This document shows positions 23,301 to 37,290 of a stretch of 64,000 bases of DNA, one piece after another. A program made the translations under genes and the position numbers. Location of the stretch: contig JAQFVV010012422.1 in NCBI GenBank assembly GCA_028023455.1, forward strand, positions 9,210,337 to 9,274,336, written 5' to 3'. This DNA comes from Epiperipatus broadwayi (taxonomy: Eukaryota; Onychophora; Udeonychophora; Euonychophora; Peripatidae). Under the pieces are notes generated by a model. The model did not search any database, was not told the DNA's origin, and worked only from the letters and a program-made list of their open reading frames with translations. The first letter of the stretch is position 1. Each line of letters starts with the position of its first letter.

Positions 23301-23884
23301 TAGCTTAGGCATATACACTATACTTGTATTCAAATATTAAATTTTACATTAGTTTTACTAAAAATTATTGTAAGCTTTTATTTTATTTACTTGAGGTTTC
23401 TTTCCATCTGTTTGTTTGAGAAATTTTGTAACTTAATTTCACCCATTTCCCAGTCTAATTGAAACTTTGCATACATTTTTCTTAGAATTTACAAACAATT
23501 TTAGCACAAAAATAGTGTAAAATTAAAATTTTTCATTTTATATAGGATTTAATACTCTTGTGGTGGTGATGTACCTACATTTCTTATAAAAGTAAAAAGT
23601 ATTTTAAAAAAGAAAGGCTTTTATTTACATAAATGTATTAAAAAGAATTTTAAAAATGGACTAAAAGATAAAAATTAAATTTTCTTCAGTTTTTAGAACA
23701 TTCTTGATATTGTTCAACCAAAGTAAAAGCATGCAATGATCATATTTAGAAATAGATTATTTCTGAACATGAACATCATAGATTTTTATTTTGGTTGCAT
23801 AATATCACAAATACAGTCACAGTTGAAGAAAACATATTTTTTATTTTCTGGTACTGCATTTATTTTGTGAATAATATATATATT
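23301..23884. other. intron DNA, no feature seen
   Basis: AT-rich, with no recognised element. Confidence 0.4.
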
Positions 23885-25760
23885 GTAACGGGAGAAAGAT
23901 CTTTGAGATTCGCATATACTGACCCTGGGGAAGCCACTAGTCCGAAAATAGGAACTAGACATTTATTTTAGGGTGGACAGGATATGCGAATCAAAAGGCA
24001 CTGAACTACACTCAGGGAGGAACAAGATATCTTAAATATTATTTAGACAATTGAGAAATCAAAGCACAAAGACAAACGTCAGCCAAATTAAGTTTAAACA
24101 ATTTATTAATTTTATTAAAAGTTGTGCAATAGAGTGAAGACATTTAGCCATGAATATAAAAGTGACTTATGTTAACATACGCATATTTACCAGAGAGTGC
24201 ACAAGAGTACGACAAACATGAAGGCATTAAACATTTTGGCAGCAAAATTATCTCACTTAAAATAGAAGAAATGGATAGGATAATATCTTTTTGCTGGCCA
24301 GTTGTAAAATTACAAAACAAACAACTTTAGCTTCCTGAATCAGGGATAATAAAACAGTTACTGTCCCGCCATAAATCAATGATACCAGTGCGGACGTTCG
24401 AGCAGTAATTTTCTAATTACTGTCGTTAAAACGCCGCAGGACTGCTGCACGTAATACTACATTCAAAATAAACATGGTTGATCTCACCTACAAGACAACA
24501 ACAGATATTTGATTACGATCTTACGTAATCCAGAAAGAAAGACTATTTTCAGACAACCCGAAGAAATAACTTGACAAATAGCCAGCAAAAAGATTTTGTT
24601 GTTTGCACAAACAGCGCAAACGAAACATGCTTAAAGATTCTTTATTTTACAACTAAGGGCAGGTGAATGAATAAAGACTACGAAAACTGCCAATGCGTTT
24701 TGTAATAGTTATCGAAATAATCAGGTATATATTAAACATATAAAATACAATCTCCTAATGCACCCTCTGATAAACGAAAATTGCAAACAAACTTGTAATC
24801 TTAAAACTAAGTTTCCAAGACACACTTTAAATACTAGAAAAGAGTACATACAGATAATAAATACCATTTTAAAACATATTTATCATTAGATTAAGCGGAG
24901 ATTTAATTAAATGCAATTTATTTACCCTGGCTAGAATAGGAAAAAGTTTAGCTTACAGTAAAGCAGAGTTCTAGTGATTTAGTGACGAGTGCGCACTTTT
25001 GATAATAGTTCATCTTTCAGGTCCTTTGACAGCGGCAAGGTAGAGGCAGTGTTTATTTTAGAGGTTCATGGCATGACTGAAGGAGAGCTGGTAGGCGTGG
25101 GTCTGTCCTTTGTTTAAATTAGCCAGACATTCTAATGATGGCAAAACTCACAGCGGTGGATTTTGACATCTTGCACAGCAATGAAGTTTGTCAATAATTA
25201 TTTAAGTTTTTAGTAGGAATTAAACATCCGAATAGCTACTCACTATGGTATCTCTTTGCAGGCCATAATCCAAGTGTGTATCTAATAATGAATCTCTTCT
25301 CTCTCCCTAAATTGGCGGGCTATCGTTGCCTTGCTACATTTCCCGCGCAAAACTTTCATTAGTGTCCATTCTATATTCCAGGCAGGGCAAAAATTAATTT
25401 CCCACTCAATCTAATTTAAGACTTCCAACCAGGGATAATTGAAACAAAAACGACAAATACAAAACTAAATCTCCGCTTTTTAGAATTAACTTTAAAAATA
25501 ATTACAATAAAAGCAACAGGAATATATAATTAGCAAGCTTGCCTGTTTTTAATCAAATTGATTAAAACAGACGGTGAAAGTAAACTATTTTACAATCACT
25601 TTTATAAACATTAAATAATCTATTTTAAAATATAAATGCGTATGTGTTTTAAATAATAATAAAAAATTGAGCATTAGACATTTAATGAAAATGCAGTTGT
25701 TTTCCCTTTTTAATTTTAGTAATAAAACCATTGAATCGGAAATCAATCCGGCTCAATATA
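23885..25760. repeat. GC-richer noncoding block of unknown class, LTR-like left edge
   Basis: The left edge TGTAACGGGAGAAAG is abrupt against AT-rich flank. The next 1.9 kb has clearly higher GC and CpG content than the neighbourhood but no ORF over 60 codons on either strand. TGTAACG also opens the block at 51003. TG-starting, noncoding, GC-shifted blocks are often LTRs, but the right end is not found, so the class stays open. Confidence 0.35.
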
Positions 25761-25764
25761 TATA

Positions 25765-26163
25765 AACTTAGACACTTAATAAAAAAGCAACACAGACTTC
25801 AGACCACTCAAAGAAGTATGGAGAGATACATGTTGGAAGTAACAAGAAGAGATCAAAAATGCAATATATGGATAAAGAGAAAAAACAGGTGTTACTGACT
25901 TCATTGAAAAAATTAAAAGATTGAAGTGGAGTTGGGCTGGCCATATTGCTAGAAGAGATAATAGATGGACAATTGAAATCTTAAACTGGATTCCAAGAGA
26001 TTGTAAAAGACCCAGAAAGAGACCACATGTGAGATGGATAGATGAAATAAGAAAGTGTGCAGGGATGATGTGGAGAAGAGAAGCTAAATATCAGAGAAGA
26101 TGGATTGAACTTGGAGAGACCTTCATTCTGCAGTGGATGGCTAATGGTTGATGATGATAATGA
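25765..26163 (+). pseudogene. 5'-truncated RTE LINE, 3' end of the coding region
   Basis: It starts abruptly at ACTTAGACACTTAATAAAAA and runs to the tail TTGATGATGATAATGATAT. After a frame change at about 25920, an open frame (25921-26151) reads WSWAGHIARRD, TIEILNWIPRDCKRP and HVRWIDEIRKCAG to FILQWMANG, nearly identical to the C-terminus of the copy at 55007. Truncation at the 5' side and an intact (TGA)-rich tail are what incomplete target-primed reverse transcription gives. Confidence 0.9.
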
Positions 26164-27369
26164 TATATTCAATAAGTTTCCCAAACTGGCTAAATATAGT
26201 TAACAAATTTTTGTTTGTGAGTCATTGACTTATTGGTACTTAAATATCATATGATTTCCCAAGAAACTAGCTGTATTATTATTATCATCAACTTCTGAAG
26301 TTGCTGAAAATAATTTAGGAGAAATTGAACTTCTTTGGTACACCTCTTTCCATTTTACATTGATGAATAGTGGAAGCTAAACACACTGGCATTTCATATT
26401 AATTATATTATTCTTTTAAATTGTAATTTTTAAATTATTTCATTTATTAATGATAGATGATCTATCATTTTAAATTCTGCATTTGTTCTATTGAAATAAA
26501 ATCCAAATTTTCTTTTAATTCCATGCTAAAATTGTAAGGAAAAGTTTGGAGAGAATTGATAGCAGACTGATATGTGTCTATAATTTTTAATTTTATTTGT
26601 ATTATAATAGAATACATTTTTTCTTACAGTTATTGGAAATACTGTATTTTAAGTATAACAAAACATAATGAAATCTTTATTGACTTCTTATTATAACTTT
26701 TAACTGTTTCAGTTATTGTATCTTTTTCAGGTAGTGATTTTCCATTTTTACACATCTTTATTTAAGTTAGAAATTCTGTTTTAAAATTCTGAAGTCAAAA
26801 ATTAATATACCTCTATTAAATGGATTGCCTTCAAATTTTGTACTTGTTAGAAATTGATGACTGTGTAATATGAAAATGAAATATTTCAGAGGTATTCCTG
26901 CATTTGTTTACTGCAGTAGTATTGGCAGACCAAATTTCAAATACTGTTATTATTAGTTTAGTAAATTTTCAAGGTGTGTGTGTGTGCATGGGGGTGATAT
27001 ACATAAACTTTAGACCAAAAGTGTTTTAATGATCATTTAAAATAGAAATAAAAATAAGTAATGATTTTTTTTATTATAAAAGTTCCCTTTTTAAAAAAAA
27101 AATGTATGAAATTTTATTTTCTTTTGATTGTAAATGTTGATTTTTTTTAAAAAAACATTTTCTTCATAAAGCAAAACAATATTGTAAATGATCTTTAATG
27201 TGTGTGATTTTATTTTCAAATATTAAGCAGACTGCAATATAGTTTTAATTATAATTTTAAATATTGAATTGGAATAATTGCAAAAATCCAAATATTAAAA
27301 AATTAAAAATAATATATATATTTTATAATAAAACGATGCAAATACTAAAAACATAAAAGTAATAGAGGG
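26164..27369. other. intron DNA, no feature seen
   Basis: AT-rich. A small palindrome GATAGATGATCTATC lies at about 26452. Confidence 0.4.
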
Positions 27370-27546
27370 ACTAAAACACCAACCACAATTGGTATGTATA
27401 TATGTTTAACTTAAAATAAAGACAAGAGGTGTTCAGAAATTGTTTCAGTCACTACTTTTTACAAGAAATTGAATTAATTAATTTCTGGACACCTTACACT
27501 TTCATTATTTCAAGTTAAATATAAAAATTTCAATTATGATTGTAGA
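27370..27546. mobile_element. hairpin element E
   Basis: CAACCACAATTGGTATG and TTTAACTTAAAATAAAGACA then GAGGTGTTCAGAAATTG on the left are mirrored on the right by ATTTCTGGACACCTT, CATTATTTCAAGTTAAAT and TTTCAATTATGATTG. It is about 175 bases and noncoding. Confidence 0.7.
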
Positions 27547-27704
27547 AACAATTATTTTTTGGCTTTTTAGATTATAGTAAATAAAGATGTTTATTATAAT
27601 ATATATATATATATTTCAGAGTTGACATTATATTTGAAATTTCATTTATATCTGTTTCATTTATTTTCCTCTTCAACCAAAAAAAGAATATCTCCTATAT
27701 AAAA

Positions 27705-27715
27705 GGGGGGGGGGG
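27705..27715. repeat. G11 homopolymer
   Basis: Eleven consecutive G in strongly AT-rich DNA. Similar runs of 8-9 occur elsewhere in the window. Confidence 0.9.
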
Positions 27716-27834
27716 TATGATCTTTCTTTATTATTTTTCTCTATTAATGCACTTAGGTTCATGAAATTCTTTTAAAGCCAAAATGTGATGTTTTTCTATA
27801 TTTAGAACTTGTTTAATCATTTTTAAACTGTCTT

Positions 27835-28018
27835 TATATATACAAATAAAATATTATCCAGTTACATTCATGTATAATTTATTGAAAAAATATATAAACA
27901 AATTATAATATTTGTTACCCAGTTTTTAATCACTATGACCTGAATTGAAACATTGGCTTATATATATATTTCAATAAATTATACATGGTTGTATCCAGAT
28001 ATTTTATTTATATCAGCT
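27835..28018. mobile_element. hairpin element F
   Basis: AAATAAAATATTATCCAGTT then CATTCATGTATAATTTATTG (left) mirrors CAATAAATTATACATGGTTG then TATCCAGATATTTTATTT (right). The spacer is about 60 bases. Confidence 0.75.
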
Positions 28019-29880
28019 TATGAAAATTTTTGATTTAATGTATATGTATATTGTAATACTACAGGGAAATCAGGATTTTAAAATATCAGGGATCTGAAGA
28101 ATTGTTTGATCATTCTCAAGGAAAAAAAATAATTTAATGTCAAAAGGATAAGCATGATAGATTACTCTGAGAGATTGGCCCAGTTAACTTATTAGAACAA
28201 CTAATTAGTATACTTAATCATACATCAACCAACATTGTACATAAGTAAAAATTATCCAGTCATCATCACTAATGGGACTATGATCATTAAAGTAAATCAA
28301 CAGTTAATCTTGTGACTGGATTAGAAATTAGCCTACTGTAGACCAGGCCAACTATTTAGCCTTTGACACCTTGGGGCAATTATTTAAACATTAATTTGGA
28401 TGTATTATCTAAGTGTCATTCATAAGAATATGCAACTATAAAAACAAAAAAATTTGGGATATTAAAACATGCTGATCATCATCAATGCTCTGGTCACTAA
28501 ATACCATTAATGTACTGGCCATTATAAACTTAAATTCTAATAAAGACTAAACTAAATAAAATGTAATGCATGGGCTTTGAAGAATATACTCTTCATGCCA
28601 TTCCAGAATCATCATCATCATCTGGATGCCCACATACTAAATATAACCCCTTATCCCATATATGCACAAATCTAGCTCAGGAAGCAAGAACTCTATAATT
28701 TATTACTGTAAGCAAGAGAAACATAATAAATAAAGCAGCTTATAAATAATCTTAACTAATTCATAGGCTTACTCTACTATAAGTAATTCATTTTATTGGG
28801 ATCATAAAAAAACTAAACTCTAGAATATAATATGTGATGATATAAGGACACACACATGGCAATTCATAAAAGAAGAATTGGGTAGAATAAAGTAATTAAG
28901 ACTAGAAAGAATATTTTTTAAAAAACAATAACAATAACAAAAAAAATGACATGATAGTAGGTAATTTCAAATATCCACTTCATCAAAAATAAATAAATAT
29001 ACAGTTTGATAAAATGATATTAACCAATCAATTTGTTTTACTCATGGATTAATTCTAAACTCATTAAGCTATTTCTTTAAAATAGTTAAAAATCTTTTTA
29101 TCTTTAAAATATTTCCAAAAACCAAAGATGACAATCTCTGGTTTATTCTTTAAATATTTAAGAATTAATTAAAAAACATATCCAGAAATCAAAGATGACA
29201 ATCTTTGATTCAGCTTAGCAAGATTAAATTTTTTTTTATAACTTCATTTTTTTTTTAACTTTTTTAAAAAAAGACTATGTCACCATTTCTAATAGAAATT
29301 TGACTGGGTTTTAGGAAAACAAAAAAATATGTCTAACAGTTTGGAATATTTTAGCTTAGTGAAGAAATTACTATTATCAATTCTTATACAACAACAACAC
29401 ACACACACACACACAAACTTATTACATTTATGAAACAAAAAAAAACAAATTTTCTATTAATAAAAATATAGTGTGCACACATAAATAATACCTATAGCCA
29501 TGGCTTTAATCTTCATGGAGTTCTTTCCCTTAGAAATTTCCAATTTTCTTTTCAATTGAGCTTCTCCTTGAACATTTCTTAACATGGCTCTGGTTAAATT
29601 GGTCCTTTCCTGGTTCTGTAGCAAGTCCATATACATGAAAAAGCAATTTTTTTGTCCATTTGGTTCTTTTGAATTTTTATGTAAGATAGATGAACAGGTT
29701 CTTGGTTGAAGACAAGATTGCAGACTACTTTAGGGGGGTATCTTCTCTACATTTTTATTCCAGCAAAAGTAGGTTACATGAAGGAAGATGATGCCTAGCT
29801 TTTATCTAAATATAGCACATGGGTTTTCATAGTACAAATCATTTTAGTGTTAAACTCATGGTATGCTAAAAGCTGGATTA
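28019..29880. other. intron DNA, mostly unassigned
   Basis: It holds a (CA)n run at about 29395-29414, (ATC)n at 28608-28621, and an imperfect duplication containing CAAAGATGACAATCT (about 29123 and 29193). A less AT-rich stretch at about 29500-29870 has no recognised product. Confidence 0.4.
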
Positions 29881-30110
29881 AAAACTTCTGCTAGTCTATT
29901 CAATAGCTTGGTATCATCTGGATTAAACTTGGGCTGCTCTTTCTTCAATAGCTAAGTTAAAAATATTTCTACTGTTTTTTTCAGCAGCCGGATTGAGATT
30001 TGACTGCTCTCTCTTCAACAGCTAAATTAGAAATACTTTCTTCTACTATTTTTTTCAGCAGCAAAATTAACATTTGACTGATCTCTTCAACAGTTAAGTT
30101 AGCAATAACC
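29880..30110. repeat. diverged tandem repeat, period about 70 bp
   Basis: Three units share TTCAGCAGC, GGATT(A/G)A, TTTGACTGCTCTC, TTCAACAGCTAA and TTTCTACTATTTTTT-like blocks. On the minus strand they could encode a repeated Gln/Asn/Glu-rich peptide, but stops interrupt it. Confidence 0.55.
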
Positions 30111-33100
30111 TCTCCAGACGGGTATTATCACTAATTCACACCTCTACATATATTTTTTTCTAAAACAACCTTGAACCATGAGCCAATTACAATGTCTCTT
30201 ACATGATAATTTTCATGACAACCAATCAAATAAAACTTTATAAATACAATGGTTCAGACAATTTTCCTTTTTTAATCATAGATATTGAAAACAAGTCAAG
30301 AACTTAAATTTAACAACATAAAATTCTTGATATTCTTTTATAATTAAAAACCAAATCTTCTTGCATAAAACAACAACAATAAGATAATCAATTAATTGCA
30401 CTGATCTGATTTTTCTTTTTCATTAAAGAGAGATAAAAAACAACTCTGATTAATTAAAAATAAAACTTACAAAGTTATTAAAATACTTATTTTGCTCTTT
30501 TCTCTTTTTTATTTTTTAAAAAATTACTCTTAAATATATTAAATGTTTGAAAATTTTCATACTATCATATGGGGATTTTACAAACATCGTGTTAAAAAAT
30601 GACCCTTAAAAAATAGGTCTAAGAAAATTTAAATATTTTCCTGCATTAATAAAATAAATTTTTTATTCTCAAAACTAAGGAACATGTTGCCAGCTATCTA
30701 ATTATTTTTTTTCTAATGCAGCTATGTAATCAACTGGTTATAATATATTGTAACCTAAATTTAAAGGAGCTCAAAAAAATAATTAAAGGAGTTCAAAAGG
30801 TCCATTGTAACATATTAAAGAGAAATTCAATTGTATATTAAAATATCATTGGATTTGTCAAAAATCCAAATATTATTAAAATCTCAAATATTCAAGTATT
30901 CATTGTAACTTAATAAAGATGATCAAACGATCCAAATGTATTAAATAATTAAGAAAAGATTCAAATATAAATATTTAGCTTAATAAACGAAAAGCATTGT
31001 AGCTTAAATTAAATTATGAGAAGAATACCTGAGTAGTGGCTATTAAACAAAAAGATCAGACTGAGTTATCAATCATATTAAGGGTCATTGGATTAAATGA
31101 AACATACTTCTATAATTAGATTCCTCAAGATATCACAATATCAATAATTATAAACAAATTATTAATAACAACTATTATAACTCAGGTATATGGAAATCAC
31201 GTGAGGTGAGTACACTAGTAACTCAATAAAATATCTTCTCAGGTATACAGACAGTAGATTTTATCCACTTTCATTTCTTGGTTTGATGTTAAGTGCATAT
31301 CCAAACAAATACCAAGTGAATATGGTCTAGCAGGGTGCCACTAGATTATCTGAATCTAGACACAGTTATATCTAATAACCTTTTCACATGTACCGGGTTT
31401 GAATCCCTTTTGGTACTTTATTCCTAATAAAATGGAGGATTTTGCTTTTTAGAGCCATACCACTGTATGCACTAATATCTAAGTAAATATACAACATCTT
31501 TAAACTAAAGTGGAATTCATTAGACACAAATCATTTCTCAGATCTTAGCATAACGAATGTGTTTCAATATTTTTTATAAGTTTTACTAGCTCAGATTACT
31601 ATTAATTTAGGATGGCAATTCACTCATCCTTGCATGAAATAGATGATGGAATGGTGGTTATAATATTACTAAGAAATCACTAAATATTATGAAATCAATA
31701 TTTATTTATGGCCTTTGAACATTTAAACAGCTCATTAATTAAAACATGATGATGATAACGATAATGACCATGGTTTCAACCACAGCTTTAGGACTAAGCC
31801 TAAACATAAAACCTAATTGTTATAAAGAAATTCATAATTATTGTTAATCTTAGCATATTTAATCATATCTTAAACAACTAATATTCAACCATTGATGATG
31901 AATGATCACACTTGATAAAGACTACTCTTAATGAAATATATACACCTCGTTTAATAACATAAACTAATATTTATTACTGCATTTCTAACATATACATAAA
32001 AATTTCTATATTTACATGAAAATTTATATTAACAATAACAACAATAATCATAATCGACTGTTTTAAAATCATAACATTAAATTTTCAATTCTTCCCCTTT
32101 CCCGTAAATGTATTTCAAAAGTATATTGTATTAAATTGGGTAACTGATTTGTTAACATGTTCCATCCACAAGAAAAGTATTTCATAAAACAAAATCTCCA
32201 CTCATTGGCACACATACTTTATAAATCTAACATGTAAGTAGAATGACAAAATAAATGTTAGTAAAATTGGAAAGAGCAAGTTTTAGAAACAAGTTTTAAA
32301 TTATTTTCTCCCCCTCTCTTCTACCTCTGAAATGCTATACTTTAACTTGAAACAAAATAATCTAATATTTTAATACTACTTATTACTTCACATTCACTCG
32401 CAATTATACACATATAAAAATATTATTATGTATGTGCGTGTTTTATCCCATAATAACAACATATTATTTAAAACCAAAATAATAATACAAAAATTATTTT
32501 ACACATTAATATTTCATAACTGTAAATTAATAAACAAATAATTTTGATACATTCAAGATCATTTATGAAGCTCAAAGTTATTATTAGTAAGACATTCTTG
32601 TTTTTAATCGATCTGAATAGTCTTTAAAAGTTCTTTAAATAAAATATACCACTTTATTGCTAAAAGTTTATTAAGACTCTGATATCATAAAGAAAATAGA
32701 TATAAAAAGTCATATTACCGATCCTTTGTTTTGTGGTGAACTTCCAAGGGTTCAAACTTGTCTTGTATAATGTCTATATTTCTGCAGCTACCATTTCCGT
32801 TTTACAATGGAACAATCTCTTTCTTGAGGTGTATAACTATTTGATGATGATGATTCTATTGAGGTTATTTGCTTTAGTGGACAATTTGGAAATCATTATA
32901 TTAATTTTTCTTCTCTTCCTGTCAAGCATGATTCTTTTAGTGGATGAAATACAGCAGTTGTTTTCACATTTATAAATTTTCTTGAGTTTAAAATCAGTTA
33001 CTGGAACAATTAATTGGACTTGATGATTTAATATTTATCAGTAGCTTTTCCTGATCGCCTTTAAATGCAGGTGGATGCTTTCTTCTTTCTATTTAAAAAC

Positions 33101-34313
33101 ATCTTATTTCTCACAGTCAGTTGAAAGGTGTAGAATATTATTTTCAGACAAGACATCTTTTCTTCCCTATATGATCTGCGACTCCATGACGGTCAGGTCT
33201 TGATGGGATACATATATAATTTTTCTACCCCATCATTTCTTATATTTTCAACATTCAAAACTTCATAAAAAAATGATTTAAAAAAAAATTATCTAGCAGA
33301 ACTAAAATGTTTGTCTGCTTTAGTTTCAATAATTTTTTAAAAGTCTCTCTAACAAATAATGAATGAATGATCTCAACTGATTTTCCAGACTGCTTTTATA
33401 TCCGATTTTTGAGTCAACTCACCCAATTAGAGTGCTAGTGTGACTTGCTATTTTTGACCAATTCCAAAAAAAATCACACACCTGGTTTTCAGACACTTTT
33501 GTCTTAAAAAAAATAGACTTAATCCTTTTTCACGTATCTCTGTAATATCTAAAATTGGAGTTTCTTTCCTCTAATCTTAAGATGAGACAATTTCAAAATT
33601 AGAGTTCCCACCAAGCTTAAGCTCCCAAAATGACAAACAATCATTTACAAAAACAAAATTGCTACAAAAATAGATATCTGATTCAACAGATTTTTTTTCT
33701 TTAACATAAAATTGCAAAAAAAATAATTTGACAGATTTAACCCTTCTTCCTTTCAATATATAATAAATGTAAATTTCTGCATGTAATGTACACACATACC
33801 TGATCATTTCAAATCATTCATAAACCAACATTAAATAATATAATTGCTAGCTTAGTAATTATAACCCTAATATTTAAAATTAAATTCTTAGCTTTTAAAT
33901 CCCAATTACAATTATAGAAAAGCAAAATAGAACAGAATAAGATATTAGAACTGATCAAGCATAGGTTAGTTTTTAAAGAAAGTTAAAATGTTTAATATTT
34001 GAACTATAAAACAATTAAATAGCTTACACATACATTGCCTATATGTGTAACTTTGCTTTTTAACAGAAAAATTAAATATTGAATAGTTTAAATGTGTGTA
34101 TTACCTTTCTATCAACACACAAACAATTAAAGTATATAACTGTTGACCCACTCTCTTTCTGTTTAAAGCTTTTAGAACTGGATCTGGTAGGGTTTAAACT
34201 TGGATGCCCTACAGCTTCATTTATTGTTATATAAAAATGTGATGATGATTTTGTTTTACATTTTCCTACATGCACATTACTATAAATTTAGCTAGTGACT
34301 AAATTGTAATGGC

Positions 34314-34315
<2 letters not shown>
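30111..34315. other. intron DNA, mostly unassigned
   Basis: No exon or recognised transposon. A TACCGGGTTTGAATCCC at about 31391 resembles a tRNA B box but has no A box at the right distance. Frames near 32733-32975 and 33577-33807 have no recognisable content. Confidence 0.4.

Positions 34316-34395
<80 letters not shown>
34316..34395. repeat. (TA)n microsatellite
   Basis: About 80 bases of TA dinucleotide with a single slip near 34366. It is the longest pure simple repeat in the window. Confidence 0.95.
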
Positions 34396-34400
<5 letters not shown>

Positions 34401-35789
34401 AATGAAATTGCAATTAAAATAATGAATGTTTCAAAGTATCTATTTATGAATAAAATTAAGGCCTGGATTATCCATTAAGGAAGTGGCATAAAGAAAAGAC
34501 TTATTTTATTAAAGCATACAAAAATAATTTTGTACTTTTTCTTTTGTTTTAATTATAATAAATAAAAATTATATTTAATATAATTTTGTAATTATAAAAT
34601 TACAAGACTTTTCCTAAATGAGTGTAATATACTTTATATGTACTGAAATGCAATAAAAAGGAAAAGCTATAATTAAATAATGACAGTATAAAGGTAACTA
34701 AGTGCTTTTGAGGGCTTTCTATGTTCTCATAGTCATAGCATTAGAAATTATATAATTTTGTGAAGTGGAAAATTGTCTTAAAGAAAATGAAACCTTTAAT
34801 GCTTTTATTTCACATCCATCAGCTATTGAGTGTTAACTAAATAGTAAAAGGGTGAAGAGGCATCATTATTGGTTGTGCATAGGACACTATCTGATCTTAA
34901 TCCAGCCATGGTAGAAATAAATTCAATTGTGAATTCTTAGCCATGGGAGTATGACTCCATCTACTGGAAGACTATGTCATTAGTCATCTGATCAAATTTG
35001 ATTAAACTGGAAGCAATTTTAATATCTAATAACTAAATACTGTCCATGTAAAAACACTGGCTAGCCAGTTGAGTTGCACATAATCCAATTACCTGAAAAA
35101 TAAACTTAAACCTAACAGGGTTTAAAAGTAATGCCTATAGTTTATCTGGACTAACTCAAGGTTCAAATCCATAGCAAGTGAATACATCATGGGATCCTTC
35201 GGTTTTTGAATAATTTTTATCTAATTTAGTGTATTCCAATTAGAAAATTAAACCTCACTTTTGAATCTTTTGATGATGATAATCTAAATGAAATAAACTT
35301 ATTGTTTGAAGTAAATACAACTTTTTTATTTAGTAATGTAAGTTTATCTTAAATATGCAAAAGGAGATGAGGTAAGCAGTGACAAAGATATAGAATGGAG
35401 AATTTGTATAATGTAAACGGGTTGTTATTTTGTATTATTTATTAAACAGGATTTTGAATATAGATATCTGGTTGTTGGATAATGTGAAAGTGCAAGTAAA
35501 TCTGATTATTGTTGGAACATGTCATTCACCATAAGATTAAGAGCTAAAGATCCTTAGATTAAGACTTTTTGCTTAGTATTTAGCCACCACATTCTCCCTT
35601 TAATCATTTGATTATTACTATGCAAATAAGCTTGATTATTATTGAACATTCTGTGTTGTATAAACTAACACAATAATAAGTTTAAGAACTAAAGGTCTCT
35701 ACATTAAAATTATTATCTGATATTTTATTGTCACATGATCAGTTGATCAGTTGACAGTATTACTATACACTCACATTTCTATTCTTTTT
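34396..35789. other. intron DNA, no feature seen
   Basis: AT-rich. GCCATGG occurs twice near 34905 and 34940 in a small inverted repeat. Nothing further was recognised. Confidence 0.4.
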
Positions 35790-36570
35790 TTTATTTTATT
35801 TTATAAAATATAGAATTTTATTCAGAAATTTGGTTACAATATATGATAATAGTTAAACATAGGATATATTACATGATAATCAGAGGGATGAAAGCTCAAT
35901 ATTGATAACTTGTTTGACCCTAGCCAAAAGGACTAATATGAAGCATATCCGCAAGGAACCAGTCTGGAATAGTATCTTGTTGATATAGATGACCATGCTT
36001 GCATGTCTCATATAATTCAGCGATAGGTCTAATCCTTTGTCCATGCTCCATATGACCAAGTTGACCCTTCATATTGGAGATTACTTTCATAACAACTCAG
36101 GATCTGGGCAATAATCACACAGAGCAAGGTGAGTTATCACAAAGGGATGCAGGCCATTCAGCCTCAAATTACTCTCCAGGGAAGGAGATTTCTAGTCAGG
36201 AGTGAAAGGGATCAGCTTTGGGGGCCAGATCAATAACCTCCATGTAGAGTCATAGATGTAAGAGGGGGACAAATTCTGGTCCCTTTTCCAAATTTTTTCC
36301 ATTTTGTTAATATAGAGCTCGAGCAGACGTTCTAGTGCATGATTAAAGGTAAGCCAGCACCGTGTGTACCATAGTGAGAACAGTACAAACGTTGTTATTT
36401 GTATCTCCGGGATGGATCCACATAGTATATTGTCAATGAGAGTCGACAGGGCAGGCACATTGTTATTTAACATGGAGGCTATAAGGACTCTGTAGGGGTG
36501 AAGGGAAACACAGTGGCAGAGGAGGTGCTCACAGTTATTTAAGATTGCAGAAATTTATTAATATTTTCTT
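35790..36570 (-). pseudogene. LINE reverse transcriptase, C-terminal end, 5'-truncated
   Basis: The minus-strand frame through 36192-36473 extends upstream to about 36555 without a stop and reads ILNNCEHLLCHCVSLHPY, then RVLIASMLNNN and further to LIPFTPD. The C-E-H-L-L-x-H-C arrangement is the cysteine/histidine motif found after the reverse-transcriptase domain in several LINE clades (the zf-RVT type). The region below 36190 is noncoding and ends at an A-rich minus-strand tail near 35790, consistent with a 3' UTR. The GC content is higher than the flanks. Clade not determined. Confidence 0.6.
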
Positions 36571-37154
36571 CTGTATTTTACTTAACTGATTTATTTTTTT
36601 ATATTATTTATAAAAATATATATTAGTTTATGGTTAATATTCAAAATTGAATTAAACTGTGTTAGATCAATTATATGTGTTTCTAAATATAGCCTTCATT
36701 ACTCATCTATTTGTAGATTTTAAATTTTGTAGATTTCAAATAAACTTATAATTTATGGCATCATTTTACAAGTTTTCAGAACAAAAATATTTCTCAATAC
36801 TTATTATTCAAGATACTATATAGAAAAGTACCATCTTTTCATACTTAATTTATGCAAAGTATAAAATTTGTTGATATTTCACATTTTAACTGACTACCAA
36901 CCTTATTCAGAAACAAACAAATTATGCATTGTCTTACTATAGATATTTTACTATGAATTGAAAAGCAATCTGCAGTATTCATGGAAAGAAATTGGACTTC
37001 GATCAATAGTCATTACTTTTACTAATACAGCAAGTTTTATACATTCTTGAATAGATTTTTTATGAATTTTTCATTTTATATATTTAACCATTCATGTAAT
37101 AATTATTTTACTAATATATGCATTAGCAATTTTTTTAATATTTGGTTTGAGTGA
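36571..37154. other. intron DNA, no feature seen
   Basis: AT-rich, with no recognised element. Confidence 0.4.
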
Positions 37155-37290
37155 TTTTTAGATACTTAACACACCAATGCATCAATCGATTTATGAGTAC
37201 AACATTACAAAGTTGTTAGATTTTTAGATACTTAACACACCAATGCATCAATCGATTTATGAGTACAACATTACAAAGTTGTTAGATTTT
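37155..37290. repeat. exact 66-bp tandem duplication
   Basis: Two identical 66-base units begin at 37155 and 37221 (TTTTTAGATACTTAACACAC and onward). They lie about 300 bases upstream of a laminin exon. The lack of differences suggests a recent event. Confidence 0.95.

Noticed and set aside
31385-31410. TACCGGGTTTGAATCCC as a tRNA gene
   Set aside because: B-box-like only; no A box, anticodon arm or acceptor stem in range.
32733-32975. 80-codon hydrophobic frame
   Set aside because: AT-rich DNA readily gives Leu/Ile/Phe-rich frames; no start context or homology seen.
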